DNA from: JAJUFS01 sp964599565
GTDB lineage: Bacteria > Pseudomonadota > Gammaproteobacteria > Natronospirales > JAJUFS01
Direction: 5' to 3'
Length of the DNA stretch: 21,598 nucleotides
Assembly (NCBI GenBank): GCA_964599565.1
Contig: CAZRFE010000041.1
Coordinates: 1 to 21,598, forward strand
The notes beneath the pieces were generated by a model, which saw nothing but the letters and a program-made list of their open reading frames with translations, did not search any database and was not told the DNA's origin. Both the position numbers and the translations under genes were made by a program. This document shows positions 7,383 to 14,314 of this stretch, piece after piece (position 1 is the stretch's first letter; every line of letters begins with the position of its first letter).

Positions 7383-8360
7383 ATGACCGATACCGCCCGC
7401 CCCCGTCCGCCGAAGATCGAAGCCGGCCAGAAGATGTCCGCGCAGGAAAAGATGGCGCGCATCCCGGTGAAGATCGAACCGACCGTCGAGCGCCAGCGCA
7501 AGCCGGAATGGATCCGCGCGAAATCGCCGGCCACGCCTGAAGTCGCGCGCCTGAAGCAGATCCTGCGCGAGAACAAGCTGCACACGGTGTGCGAGGAAGC
7601 GAGCTGTCCGAACATCGGCGAATGCTTCGGTCACGGCACGGCGACATTCATGATCATGGGCGACATCTGCACGCGCCGCTGCACGTTCTGCGATGTCGCG
7701 CACGGGCGGCCGAACACGCTGGATGCCGAGGAACCGCGGAATCTCGCGAAAACGATCGCCGCGATGGGTCTCAAGTACGTCGTGATCACGTCCGTCGACC
7801 GCGACGATCTCAAGGACGGCGGCGCACAGCATTTCGTCGACTGCATCCGCGCAACGCGCGAACTCACGCCCGAGACGCGCATTGAAGTGCTGGTGCCGGA
7901 CTTCCGCGGCCGCATGGACATCGCGATCGGGATCATGAACAACGCGCCGCCGGATGTGTTCAACCACAACCTCGAAACCGTGCAGCGCCTGTACCGCGAA
8001 GTGCGGCCCGGCTCCGACTACCAGCACTCCATGACGCTGCTCAAGCGTTTCAAGGCGCAACATCCGGATGTCGTCACCAAGTCCGGCATCATGGTCGGAC
8101 TCGGCGAGACGATGGAAGAAATCTTCGAGGTGATGCAGCACCTGCGCGATCACGACGTGGACATGCTCACCGTCGGCCAGTACCTGCAGCCGACACGCTT
8201 CCATCATCCCGTCGTGCGCTTCGTGCATCCCGACGAATTCAAGGAAATCGAGACGCGCGGTTACGCGATGGGCTTCTCGCACGTTGCGTCCGGACCGCTG
8301 GTGCGCTCGTCGTATCACGCCGACCTGCAGGCGAAGGAACTCGTCGAGAAAGCCGGCTGA
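7383..8360 (+). CDS. lipA: Lipoyl synthase (radical SAM)
   Basis: Radical SAM enzyme that inserts two sulfurs into protein-bound octanoyl groups to give lipoyl groups, consuming an auxiliary 4Fe-4S cluster. The auxiliary-cluster cysteines are Cys70, Cys75 and Cys81 (CEEASCPNIGEC); the SAM-cluster cysteines are Cys96, Cys100 and Cys103 (CTRRCTFC). The C-terminal RSSYHAD motif (Ser310 region), which supplies the serine ligand of the auxiliary cluster, is intact. Length is 325 residues (E. coli 321). The start ATG at 7383 has GAGG about five bases upstream. The frame is open further upstream inside lipB, but family alignment does not support that. It is the last gene of the + strand cluster and is followed by a terminator. 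Confidence 0.97.
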   Translation: MTDTARPRPPKIEAGQKMSAQEKMARIPVKIEPTVERQRKPEWIRAKSPATPEVARLKQILRENKLHTVCEEASCPNIGECFGHGTATFMIMGDICTRRCTFCDVAHGRPNTLDAEEPRNLAKTIAAMGLKYVVITSVDRDDLKDGGAQHFVDCIRATRELTPETRIEVLVPDFRGRMDIAIGIMNNAPPDVFNHNLETVQRLYREVRPGSDYQHSMTLLKRFKAQHPDVVTKSGIMVGLGETMEEIFEVMQHLRDHDVDMLTVGQYLQPTRFHHPVVRFVHPDEFKEIETRGYAMGFSHVASGPLVRSSYHADLQAKELVEKAG

Positions 8361-8380
8361 AATCCTTCGGCACAAGAAGA

Positions 8381-8408
8381 AAAAAAACGGCCCTGCGGGG
8401 CCGTTTTT
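8381..8408 (+). terminator. Bidirectional intrinsic terminator after lipA
   Basis: The stem CGGCCC (8388-8393) / GGGCCG (8398-8403) with loop TGCG is flanked by seven A on the left and five T on the right. It can therefore stop transcripts from both strands: lipA from the left, and anything entering from the murU side. It begins about 20 bases after the lipA stop. Part of this hairpin is repeated after the N gap (from 8544), but that copy is an assembly duplicate, not a second terminator. Confidence 0.9.
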
Positions 8409-8598
8409 CTTCATGCGTTCGATACGGTCGAACCTCTCCTGCGNNNNNNNNNNNNNNNNNNNNNNNNNNNNNNNNNNNNNNNNNNNNNNNNNNNNNNNNN
8501 NNNNNNNNNNNNNNNNNNNNNNNNNNNNNNNNNNNNNNNNNNNGGCCCTGCGGGGCCGTTTTTCTTCATGCGTTCGATACGGTCGAACCTCTCCTGCG
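8389..8598. other. Assembly gap (100 N) with duplicated 55-base edges
   Basis: The N run at 8444-8543 is exactly 100 long. The 55 bases before it (8389-8443) are identical to the 55 bases after it (8544-8598). A 55-base exact overlap is what two de Bruijn contigs share at k=55, so the contigs most likely abut and the real sequence is 155 bases shorter here. The duplicated segment contains part of the terminator and a small dyad, GTTCGA-N5-TCGAAC (8417-8433). Apart from the tentative small ORF and the inverted repeat listed separately, I see no gene in 8361-8822. Confidence 0.9.
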
Positions 8599-8617
8599 CA
8601 CGCAGCCGCCGGATCGG

Positions 8618-8692
8618 TCATTGCTTTTCGTGGTAGCCGTTGACGATGTGCATGCCTGTTGAAAGCAGAATGACAGACAGAATGTTCTTCAT
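8618..8692 (-). CDS. Tentative small ORF, 24 residues, hydrophobic N-terminus
   Basis: On the minus strand, an ATG at 8692 opens 24 codons ending in TGA at 8618. The peptide starts MKNILSVILLSTGMHIVNG and ends in YHEKQ: a lysine, a hydrophobic stretch of about ten residues, then a polar tail. GGGGAT lies about seven bases before the ATG and could act as a weak ribosome binding site. A perfect inverted repeat sits just upstream, and the bidirectional terminator just downstream on this strand. I recognise no family. It could be a small membrane peptide, a leader peptide or chance. Local base composition is more AT-rich than in the flanking genes. Confidence 0.25.
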   Translation of the reverse strand: MKNILSVILLSTGMHIVNGYHEKQ

Positions 8693-8707
8693 GAAATATC
8701 CCCGTGC

Positions 8708-8730
8708 TCGAAAGGATGAAATCCTTTCGA
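8708..8730. repeat. Perfect 10-base inverted repeat with 3-base spacer
   Basis: TCGAAAGGAT (8708-8717) and its exact reverse complement ATCCTTTCGA (8721-8730) flank GAA. As RNA from either strand this would be a strong ten-pair hairpin. No T-run follows on either side, so it is not a standard intrinsic terminator. It lies about 15 bases upstream of the small minus-strand ORF and about 90 bases past the murU stop, so it could be an operator, an mRNA 3'-end processing or stability element, or a leader structure. Confidence 0.6.
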
Positions 8731-8822
8731 TACGCCACTTCAACGTAAAGCGGGGAGGAACCCATTCGATGCCGCGGGCTGGATGAGTTTGCGAAGGCAG
8801 CCAGGGTTCCGGCGAAATCGAA

Positions 8823-9473
8823 CTAACGCAGTTCTGCCAGGCGTTCAGCCGTACCGACGTCAGACCACGGGCCGGAAAACCGTTCGCCGCTCACGCGGCC
8901 AGCCTTCATCTGTTCACGCAGCAGCGGCGCGAGCTTTCTCGCGCCCGGCTCAAGAGCCGCGAACAGCGCGCGCGAATACGCGCCAATGCCGCTGAACGTG
9001 AATTTTTCGTCCGCGTCATCCAGCACGCGGCCGTGCGCGCAGCCGAAGTCGCCGTGCACGTGATGCGGCGGATTCTCCACGAGCACGAGATGTGCGAGGT
9101 CGCCGTTCGCGGGCAGATCGCGCAGCGCGCCGAAATCGAAATCCGTGAACACATCGCCGTTCACGACCACGAAGCGCTCGCCGAGATGCGGCAATGCCTG
9201 CACGATGCCGCCGGCCGTTTCGAGTGCGCCGGCAGGTTCGACCGATACGTGGATGCGCACGCCGAAACGCGATCCGTCGCCGAGAAAATCAACCATCTGT
9301 TCCTTGAGCCAGCTCACGTTCACGACGAGTTCGTGGAAACCGGCATCGCGCAGGCGTTCGACGTGCCACTGGATGAGCGGCTTGCCGCGAACGGCGAGCA
9401 AGGGCTTCGGCGTGGCGTCGGTGAGCGGGCGCATGCGTTCGCCGCGGCCTGCCGCGAGAATCATCGCCTTCAT
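8823..9473 (-). CDS. murU: N-acetylmuramate alpha-1-phosphate uridylyltransferase
   Basis: Sugar-1-phosphate nucleotidyltransferase that makes UDP-MurNAc from MurNAc-1-phosphate in the cell-wall recycling shortcut that bypasses MurA (the pathway linked to intrinsic fosfomycin tolerance in Pseudomonas). The Rossmann-like N-terminus shows the signature MILAAGRGERMRPLTDATPKP, followed by FVVVNGDVFTDFDF for metal and substrate binding, FTFSGIGAYS, and PWSDVGT near the end. Length is 216 residues (P. putida MurU 223). MurU is preferred over a glucose- or mannose-1-phosphate transferase because the preceding gene is amgK; the two overlap by four bases (ATGA), as in Pseudomonas. Transcription runs away from lptD towards the lipA terminator. 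Confidence 0.93.
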   Translation of the reverse strand: MKAMILAAGRGERMRPLTDATPKPLLAVRGKPLIQWHVERLRDAGFHELVVNVSWLKEQMVDFLGDGSRFGVRIHVSVEPAGALETAGGIVQALPHLGERFVVVNGDVFTDFDFGALRDLPANGDLAHLVLVENPPHHVHGDFGCAHGRVLDDADEKFTFSGIGAYSRALFAALEPGARKLAPLLREQMKAGRVSGERFSGPWSDVGTAERLAELR

Positions 9474-10471
9474 GCCGTCTTCTCGTATCGGCGCATCAGT
9501 TCAAGCAGTGCAGCGAACTCGGGATACCGGCTGCCGATGTCGTAGACGTATCCGAAGAAGCGCGGTGTCTCGGCGAGGTATTTCGCCTTGCCGTCGCGAT
9601 AGTGCAGGCGCGCGAAGATGCCGATCACCTTCAGGTGCCGCTGCAGTCCCATCCAGTCGAAGGCGCGCGTGAAATCTTCCGGCAGCGCGACGCCCGCCGT
9701 TGCTGCGCGTTCGTGGTAACGGCCAATCCATTCCTCGATCCGCGCCTCGGGCCAGGAGACGAACGCATCGCGGAACAGCGACACGACGTCGTATGTCACC
9801 GGGCCGCGCACTGCGTCCTGGAAATCGATCACGCCGGGCGGATTGGACGCCATGAGATTGCGCGGCATGAAGTCGCGGTGCACGAACACCTGCGGCTGCG
9901 CGCGCGCGGAATCGATCAGCAGCGCGCATGCCCGCTCCCAGGTTGCGCGCGCCGCATCATCCAGCTGCACGCCGCGATGGCGGGCGAGATACCAGTCGGG
10001 ATAAAGATCGAGTTCGCGCCGCAGCAACGCGGTGTCGTATTCCGGCAGGCCGTCGGTCGACACATTCGCCTGCATGCAGACGAGCGCATCCAGCGCCGCA
10101 TCGAACTGCGCATCGGCGCTGGCGGGCGTGATGACCTCAAGCAACGTGCGGCGACCGAGGTCGGTGAGCAGCAGGAAGCCGCGCGCGTCATCCCGCGCGA
10201 GGATTTCCGGCGCGTTGAGGCCGGCGTCGTGCAGGCGCCCGGCGATGTCGATGAACGGTGCAAGGTTTTCGCGTTCCGGCGGCGCATCCATGATGATCCA
10301 GCTTCGCGCGGACCCCGGATGCGCCACGCGAAAATAACGCCGGAAGCTCGCATCGGCGGACGCGACGCTGAACTGCAGGCCGGGAATGCCGAGCGTCTTC
10401 GCCGCCCATTCGCAGGCCGCGGTGCTGCGCGCGTCGGGATTCGGGATTTCCTGTGAAGAATGCATTTTCAT
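9470..10471 (-). CDS. amgK: N-acetylmuramate/N-acetylglucosamine anomeric kinase
   Basis: Aminoglycoside-phosphotransferase-fold kinase that phosphorylates MurNAc and GlcNAc at C1 for cell-wall recycling, feeding MurU. Key motifs are ASADASFRRYFRV near the N-terminus, the catalytic loop HRDFMPRNLM (Asp200) and the metal-binding IDFQDAVRGPVTYDVVSLFRDAF (Asp216). These words are typical of AmgK rather than antibiotic kinases. The start is uncertain: in-frame ATGs lie at 10501, 10483, 10480, 10471 and 10465. I chose 10471 (333 residues) because a TATGAT -10 element overlaps the 10483/10480 codons and would place the transcript start at about 10471. It is divergent from lptD with only about 70 bases between the starts. 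Confidence 0.92.
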   Translation of the reverse strand: MKMHSSQEIPNPDARSTAACEWAAKTLGIPGLQFSVASADASFRRYFRVAHPGSARSWIIMDAPPERENLAPFIDIAGRLHDAGLNAPEILARDDARGFLLLTDLGRRTLLEVITPASADAQFDAALDALVCMQANVSTDGLPEYDTALLRRELDLYPDWYLARHRGVQLDDAARATWERACALLIDSARAQPQVFVHRDFMPRNLMASNPPGVIDFQDAVRGPVTYDVVSLFRDAFVSWPEARIEEWIGRYHERAATAGVALPEDFTRAFDWMGLQRHLKVIGIFARLHYRDGKAKYLAETPRFFGYVYDIGSRYPEFAALLELMRRYEKTA

Positions 10472-10478
10472 GGCGCGC

Positions 10479-10484
10479 ATCATA
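10479..10484 (-). promoter_or_regulatory. Probable -10 element of amgK-murU
   Basis: On the minus strand TATGAT reads from 10484 to 10479, one mismatch from TATAAT. Transcription would start about seven bases on, at the ATG chosen for amgK. No clear -35 is seen. It lies 46 bases from the lptD -10 on the opposite strand, so the two promoters share their upstream DNA. Confidence 0.45.
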
Positions 10485-10529
10485 CCCCGCGGCCCGCTCA
10501 CCCGCAGCGCCGCGGCGGGTTGCGGCTGC

Positions 10530-10535
10530 TAGAAT
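10530..10535 (+). promoter_or_regulatory. Probable -10 element of lptD
   Basis: TAGAAT ends seven bases before the lptD ATG at 10543. A start at the usual distance would give a leaderless or nearly leaderless mRNA. An in-frame ATG at 10534 overlaps the hexamer itself and would be lost from such a transcript. No convincing -35 at 17 bases (the region reads GCGCCG). Confidence 0.45.
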
Positions 10536-10542
10536 GCGGCCA

Positions 10543-13001
10543 ATGCGCACATCGGCTTTTCTCCCCATCCTTGCCTGCGTCCTGTGCAGCGGCGCGCCGC
10601 TCGCGGATGACGATGTGCGCGCGGAAGAAACATCCGGCATGTGCGCCGTGGATATCGAACCGCCGCCGCGCATCGTCGACACCTGGGCCGCGCTTGATGC
10701 CGCGGGTACGCCGATCGAAGGCGCGCAGCCGCCCGTCGTCGCCGAGGCCGCGCTTGATGCCGCGAGCACGCCGACCGAAGGCGCGCAGCCGCCCGTCGTC
10801 GCCGAGGCCGCACGCGCCGAACTGCTGCGCGATGGCGCATCGCGGCTCGAAGGCGACGTCTGGCTGCAACAGGGCGGCAATTTCCTCAGCACCGAAGCGC
10901 TGGAGTTCGATGAGAACAGCGGCATCGTGCGCACGCTTGCGCCCGCGCAGTTCGGTTCCCGGCAGTTGCTGCTGAACGCGGAAGCCGCGACGTACGACAC
11001 GACGATCGGTGAAGGCGTGTTCGAAGGCGTGGACTTCAGTTTCCTCGGGCGTGCGGGCCGCGGCGAGGCAGAGCGGCTCGCGCGCACCGGCGAGTTCACG
11101 ACAGTGCTCGACGGCGTGACGTACACCACCTGCCCGGCCGACGATGAGGACTGGACGCTGAAGGCGAGCAGCCTTGATCTCGACCAGGAAAGCGGGATGG
11201 GTGTGGGACGCAACGTGCGCATCGCGTTCATGGGCGTGCCGTTCTTCTATACCCCGTGGATCAGCTTCCCGATCGATGAACGGCGCAAGACGGGTTTCCT
11301 GTTCCCGGAGTTCGGCGACTCGGGCCGTACCGGCATATGGTTGCGCACGCCCTATTACCTCAACCTCGCGCCGAACTACGATGCAACGCTGACTCCTTAT
11401 TACATGGCGGATCGCGGCACGATGCTGGAGAGCGAGTTCCGCTACCTCTTTGGCCTCAACGCCGGCACGCTGCGCGCCGACTACCTGGACGAAGACCGTC
11501 TCACGGATTCGCACCGCTATTACTACCGGCTCTCGCATGCTTCCACGCTGCCCGCGGGCTGGAGCATGGGCATCGACTATCAACTCGTGTCGGATGAAGA
11601 GTATTTCCAGGATTTCTCCGGCAATGGTGATGCGACACTCATCTCCCATCTCGCACAGCAGTTCGCGCTCGGCAGGAGAGTGCTGGAGTACGGCGCGCTC
11701 CTGCGCGTGCTGCGCTACCAGACGATCGATCCCACGATCCCGGAAGCAAGCCGCCCCTACGAGAAATGGCCCGAGATAGACTACTACTACTCGCCGCTGC
11801 CGCTCTTCGGGCGGCTGTGGATGGAAGTGGAAGNNNNNNNNNNNNNNNNNNNNNNNNNNNNNNNNNNNNNNNNNNNNNNNNNNNNNNNNNNNNNNNNNNN
11901 NNNNNNNNNNNNNNNNNNNNNNNNNNNNNNNNNGACTACTACTACTCGCCGCTGCCGCTCTTCGGGCGGCTGTGGATGGAAGTGGAAGGCGAATCGGTGG
12001 ATTTCCAGCGCGACGACCGTCTGAGCGGCTGGCGTCACCACGTGCAGCCGGCGTTCTCGATGGACATCGGTGATCCAGGACTTCGCATGACGCCGAAGCT
12101 TTCCTGGTGGCAGACGGAGTACGACCTCAAGCAGCCCGACGGCACCACGCTCGACATCAGCCGCGGCCTGCCGGTGACAAGCCTCGATGTCGAAGCCCGT
12201 TTCGCACGACCGCTCGGCGCCGGGCAGCAGACGCTCGAGCCCCGGCTGTTCTATCTCAACGTGCCGTACCGCAACCAGGACGACATACCGCGCTTCGATA
12301 CGCGCGCCATCAGTGACACGCTTTCCTCGCTGTTCCGCGAAAACCGCTTCACCGGGCCGGATCGCGTCGGCGACGCGGAAAGCCTCGCGTTCGGACTCGA
12401 GTCCGCGCTCATCGACGCGGACGGCCGTGAATGGTTCAGTGCGGCAATTGCGAAGGCCTGGTACTTCGCGGACCGGCGCGTGCAGTCGTCCGCCGCTACG
12501 CCGCCCGATACGCGGCCTGCATCGAATACCTACGCCGCGCTAGAATACGCGCCCGCGGCAGCGCACGACCTCAGGCTCGATCTCAGCTGGGACACCGACG
12601 AGGATCGCACGGACTACGGCTCGCTCCAGTACCAGTTCCGCCCCGCCGAGCGGTCGGTGATGAACGCCGCCTACCGCTATCGCCGGTACGCAGGCGCAAC
12701 GCCGCCGCTGAAGCAGGCCGACGTTTCGTTCGCCGCGCCGCTTGGCAGCCGCTTTCGCGTGTTCGGGCGCGCGGTGTATTCGCTGGAAGACGAGCGCAGC
12801 CAGGAAACCCTCGCGGGTTTCGAATACGAGAACTGCTGCTGGGTGTTTCGCACATTCAGCCGGCGCTTCATTTTCAACCGTGAGGGCGAGATCGATCAGA
12901 GCATCTGGTTCCAGCTGGAGCTGAAAGGGCTCTCCAGCGTCGGACGCCGCATCGACGAATTCCTCACGGACGACATCCACGGGTACGGTGAGACACCATG
13001 A
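10543..13001 (+). CDS. lptD: LPS-assembly protein LptD (interrupted by an assembly gap)
   Basis: Outer-membrane beta-barrel of the Lpt machine, which with LptE inserts lipopolysaccharide into the outer leaflet. As written the frame shifts at the N run (11834-11933): frame 1 before it, frame 3 after. Removing the 100 N plus one of the two identical 55-base edges (155 bases) joins the frames exactly and gives 767 residues (E. coli 784). The signal peptide is MRTSAFLPILACVLCSGAPLA. An OstA-like periplasmic domain holds LLRDGASRLEGDVWLQQGG, and the barrel follows. The four cysteines of the LptD disulfide relay are all present: Cys34, Cys197 (TTCPADDEDW), and Cys713-Cys714 (ENCCWVFR), in collapsed numbering. 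A 20-residue tandem duplication occurs at residues 49-88. The stop overlaps the surA start, and SurA is a known LptD chaperone. Confidence 0.95.
10687..10806 (+). repeat. 60-base in-frame tandem duplication in lptD
   Basis: Two copies of a 60-base unit sit head to tail (10687-10746 and 10747-10806) with three mismatches, encoding AALDAAGTPIEG...VVAE then AALDAASTPTEG...VVAE. The period is exactly 60, so the frame is kept. The copies fall between Cys34 and the OstA-like domain, in a Pro/Ala-rich linker. Confidence 0.95.
11779..11988. other. Assembly gap (100 N) with duplicated 55-base edges, inside lptD
   Basis: The N run at 11834-11933 is exactly 100 long, and the 55 bases on each side (11779-11833 and 11934-11988) are identical, both encoding DYYYSPLPLFGRLWMEVE. 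Because collapsing 155 bases restores the lptD frame, the duplication and the N are artefacts. Real sequence loss is unlikely. Confidence 0.95.
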
Positions 13002-14308
13002 GAAAATCCATGTCATTCATCCTGCTTTCGCTGCTGTTCGCGGGCATCGCACATGCCGCGGAGCAGGACGGCAACGGGACCGAAACGCGCGGCGTGCTGC
13101 TGGATCGCATCGTCGCCGTGGTCAACGACAGCGTGATCATGCAGAGCGAACTGGAGGCCGAGGCGCGCCAGCTGCGCATCATGATCCAGGGCGGCGGCGA
13201 AAGAGTGCCGCCGCATGACGCCTTCATGCGCCAGGTGCTGGATCGCATGATCGCGATCGAACTGCAGCTGCAGTACGCGGAACGCGCCGGCATCACGATT
13301 TCCGACGACCGCGTCAACATCGCGCTGGCGGAACTCGCGCAACGCAACGGCGGAACGCTTTCCGACCTGCCCGCGATGCTCGCGGAACAGGGCATCAACT
13401 ACACCGAGTTCCGCGAAAACATCCGCGAGGAACTGCTGCGCAACGAAGTCCAGCAGCGCGCCGTCGACAGCCGTGTCACCGTTTCTCAGCAGGAAACGGA
13501 AGAGTACATCGCGCGCCAGAAAAGCCTGGGCGCCGGCGAGGAATATCACGTTTCGCACATCCTGATCGCCGTGCCCGGCCAGGCGCCGCCGCAGGAAATC
13601 GAAGCCGCGCGCAAGCGCATGGACGACATCCGCCAGCAGATCATCGACGGTGCAAGCTTCGCGGAAATGGCGCGCGCGTATTCCGATGGCCAGCAGGCAC
13701 TGGAAGGCGGCAGCCTCGGCTGGCGCAAGCTGACGGACGTTCCGACGCTGCTCACCGATGCCGTCGCCAGACTCGATGCCGGCGAAGTGTCGCAGCCGAT
13801 CCGTTCGGGTTCGGGCTGGCATCTCGTGCGCGTCGACGAGATCCGCGGCCGCGAGCGCGTCATCGCCACGGAAACGCATGCGCGTCACATTCTCCTGAAG
13901 CCGAACACGCTGCGGCCGGAAGCCGAAACGTTCGCGCTTGCGAACGCGCTTCGCAAGCGGCTGCAGGCGGGTGAAGACTTCACGGCACTCGCCAAGGAAT
14001 ACTCGGAAGACCCCGCCTCCGCCGTGCAGGGCGGCGATCTCGGCTGGACGCCGCCCGGCGTCTTCGCATCACGCTTCGAGGAAGTGATCAACGCACTCGC
14101 GCTGAACGTGGTCTCCGAACCGTTCGAGACGCAGTTCGGCATTCACATCGCCGAGGTGCTTGAACGCCGCGAGACGGACTTCACCGAGAACGTCGAGAAG
14201 AATCGCGCGTACCAGGCGATCAAGCGGCGCAAGGCGGAAGAGCAGTTCCCGATCTGGCTGCAGCAGCTGCACGACGACGCGCAGATCGACATTCGCCTCG
14301 GCAGCTGA
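12998..14308 (+). CDS. surA: Peptidyl-prolyl isomerase / outer-membrane protein chaperone SurA
   Basis: Periplasmic chaperone that escorts unfolded outer-membrane proteins, including LptD, to the BAM complex. The signal peptide is MRKSMSFILLSLLFAGIAHA. The SurA N-terminal chaperone domain begins LLDRIVAVVNDSVIMQSELEAE and runs to about residue 160. Two parvulin PPIase domains follow, the first from about residue 182 (YHVSHILIAVPG) and the second from about 292 (ETHARHILLKPN). A short C-terminal helix closes the chaperone core (KRRKAEEQFPIWLQQLHDDAQIDIRL). Length is 436 residues (E. coli 428). The start ATG overlaps the lptD stop (ATGA); an in-frame ATG at 13010 is less likely. The order lptD-surA-pdxA-rsmA is as in E. 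coli. Confidence 0.97.
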   Translation: MRKSMSFILLSLLFAGIAHAAEQDGNGTETRGVLLDRIVAVVNDSVIMQSELEAEARQLRIMIQGGGERVPPHDAFMRQVLDRMIAIELQLQYAERAGITISDDRVNIALAELAQRNGGTLSDLPAMLAEQGINYTEFRENIREELLRNEVQQRAVDSRVTVSQQETEEYIARQKSLGAGEEYHVSHILIAVPGQAPPQEIEAARKRMDDIRQQIIDGASFAEMARAYSDGQQALEGGSLGWRKLTDVPTLLTDAVARLDAGEVSQPIRSGSGWHLVRVDEIRGRERVIATETHARHILLKPNTLRPEAETFALANALRKRLQAGEDFTALAKEYSEDPASAVQGGDLGWTPPGVFASRFEEVINALALNVVSEPFETQFGIHIAEVLERRETDFTENVEKNRAYQAIKRRKAEEQFPIWLQQLHDDAQIDIRLGS

Positions 14309-14314
14309 CGCGGC

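Noticed and set aside
8544..8570. A second intrinsic terminator after the gap
   Set aside because: It belongs to the duplicated 55-base contig edge and lacks the leading A-run; it is the same terminator counted twice.
10687..10806. CRISPR-like or mobile repeat
   Set aside because: There are only two in-frame head-to-tail units with no spacers; it is a coding tandem duplication inside lptD.
10543..13001. lptD as a frameshifted pseudogene
   Set aside because: The break coincides exactly with 100 N and a duplicated 55-mer; collapsing it gives a complete gene, and LptD is normally essential.
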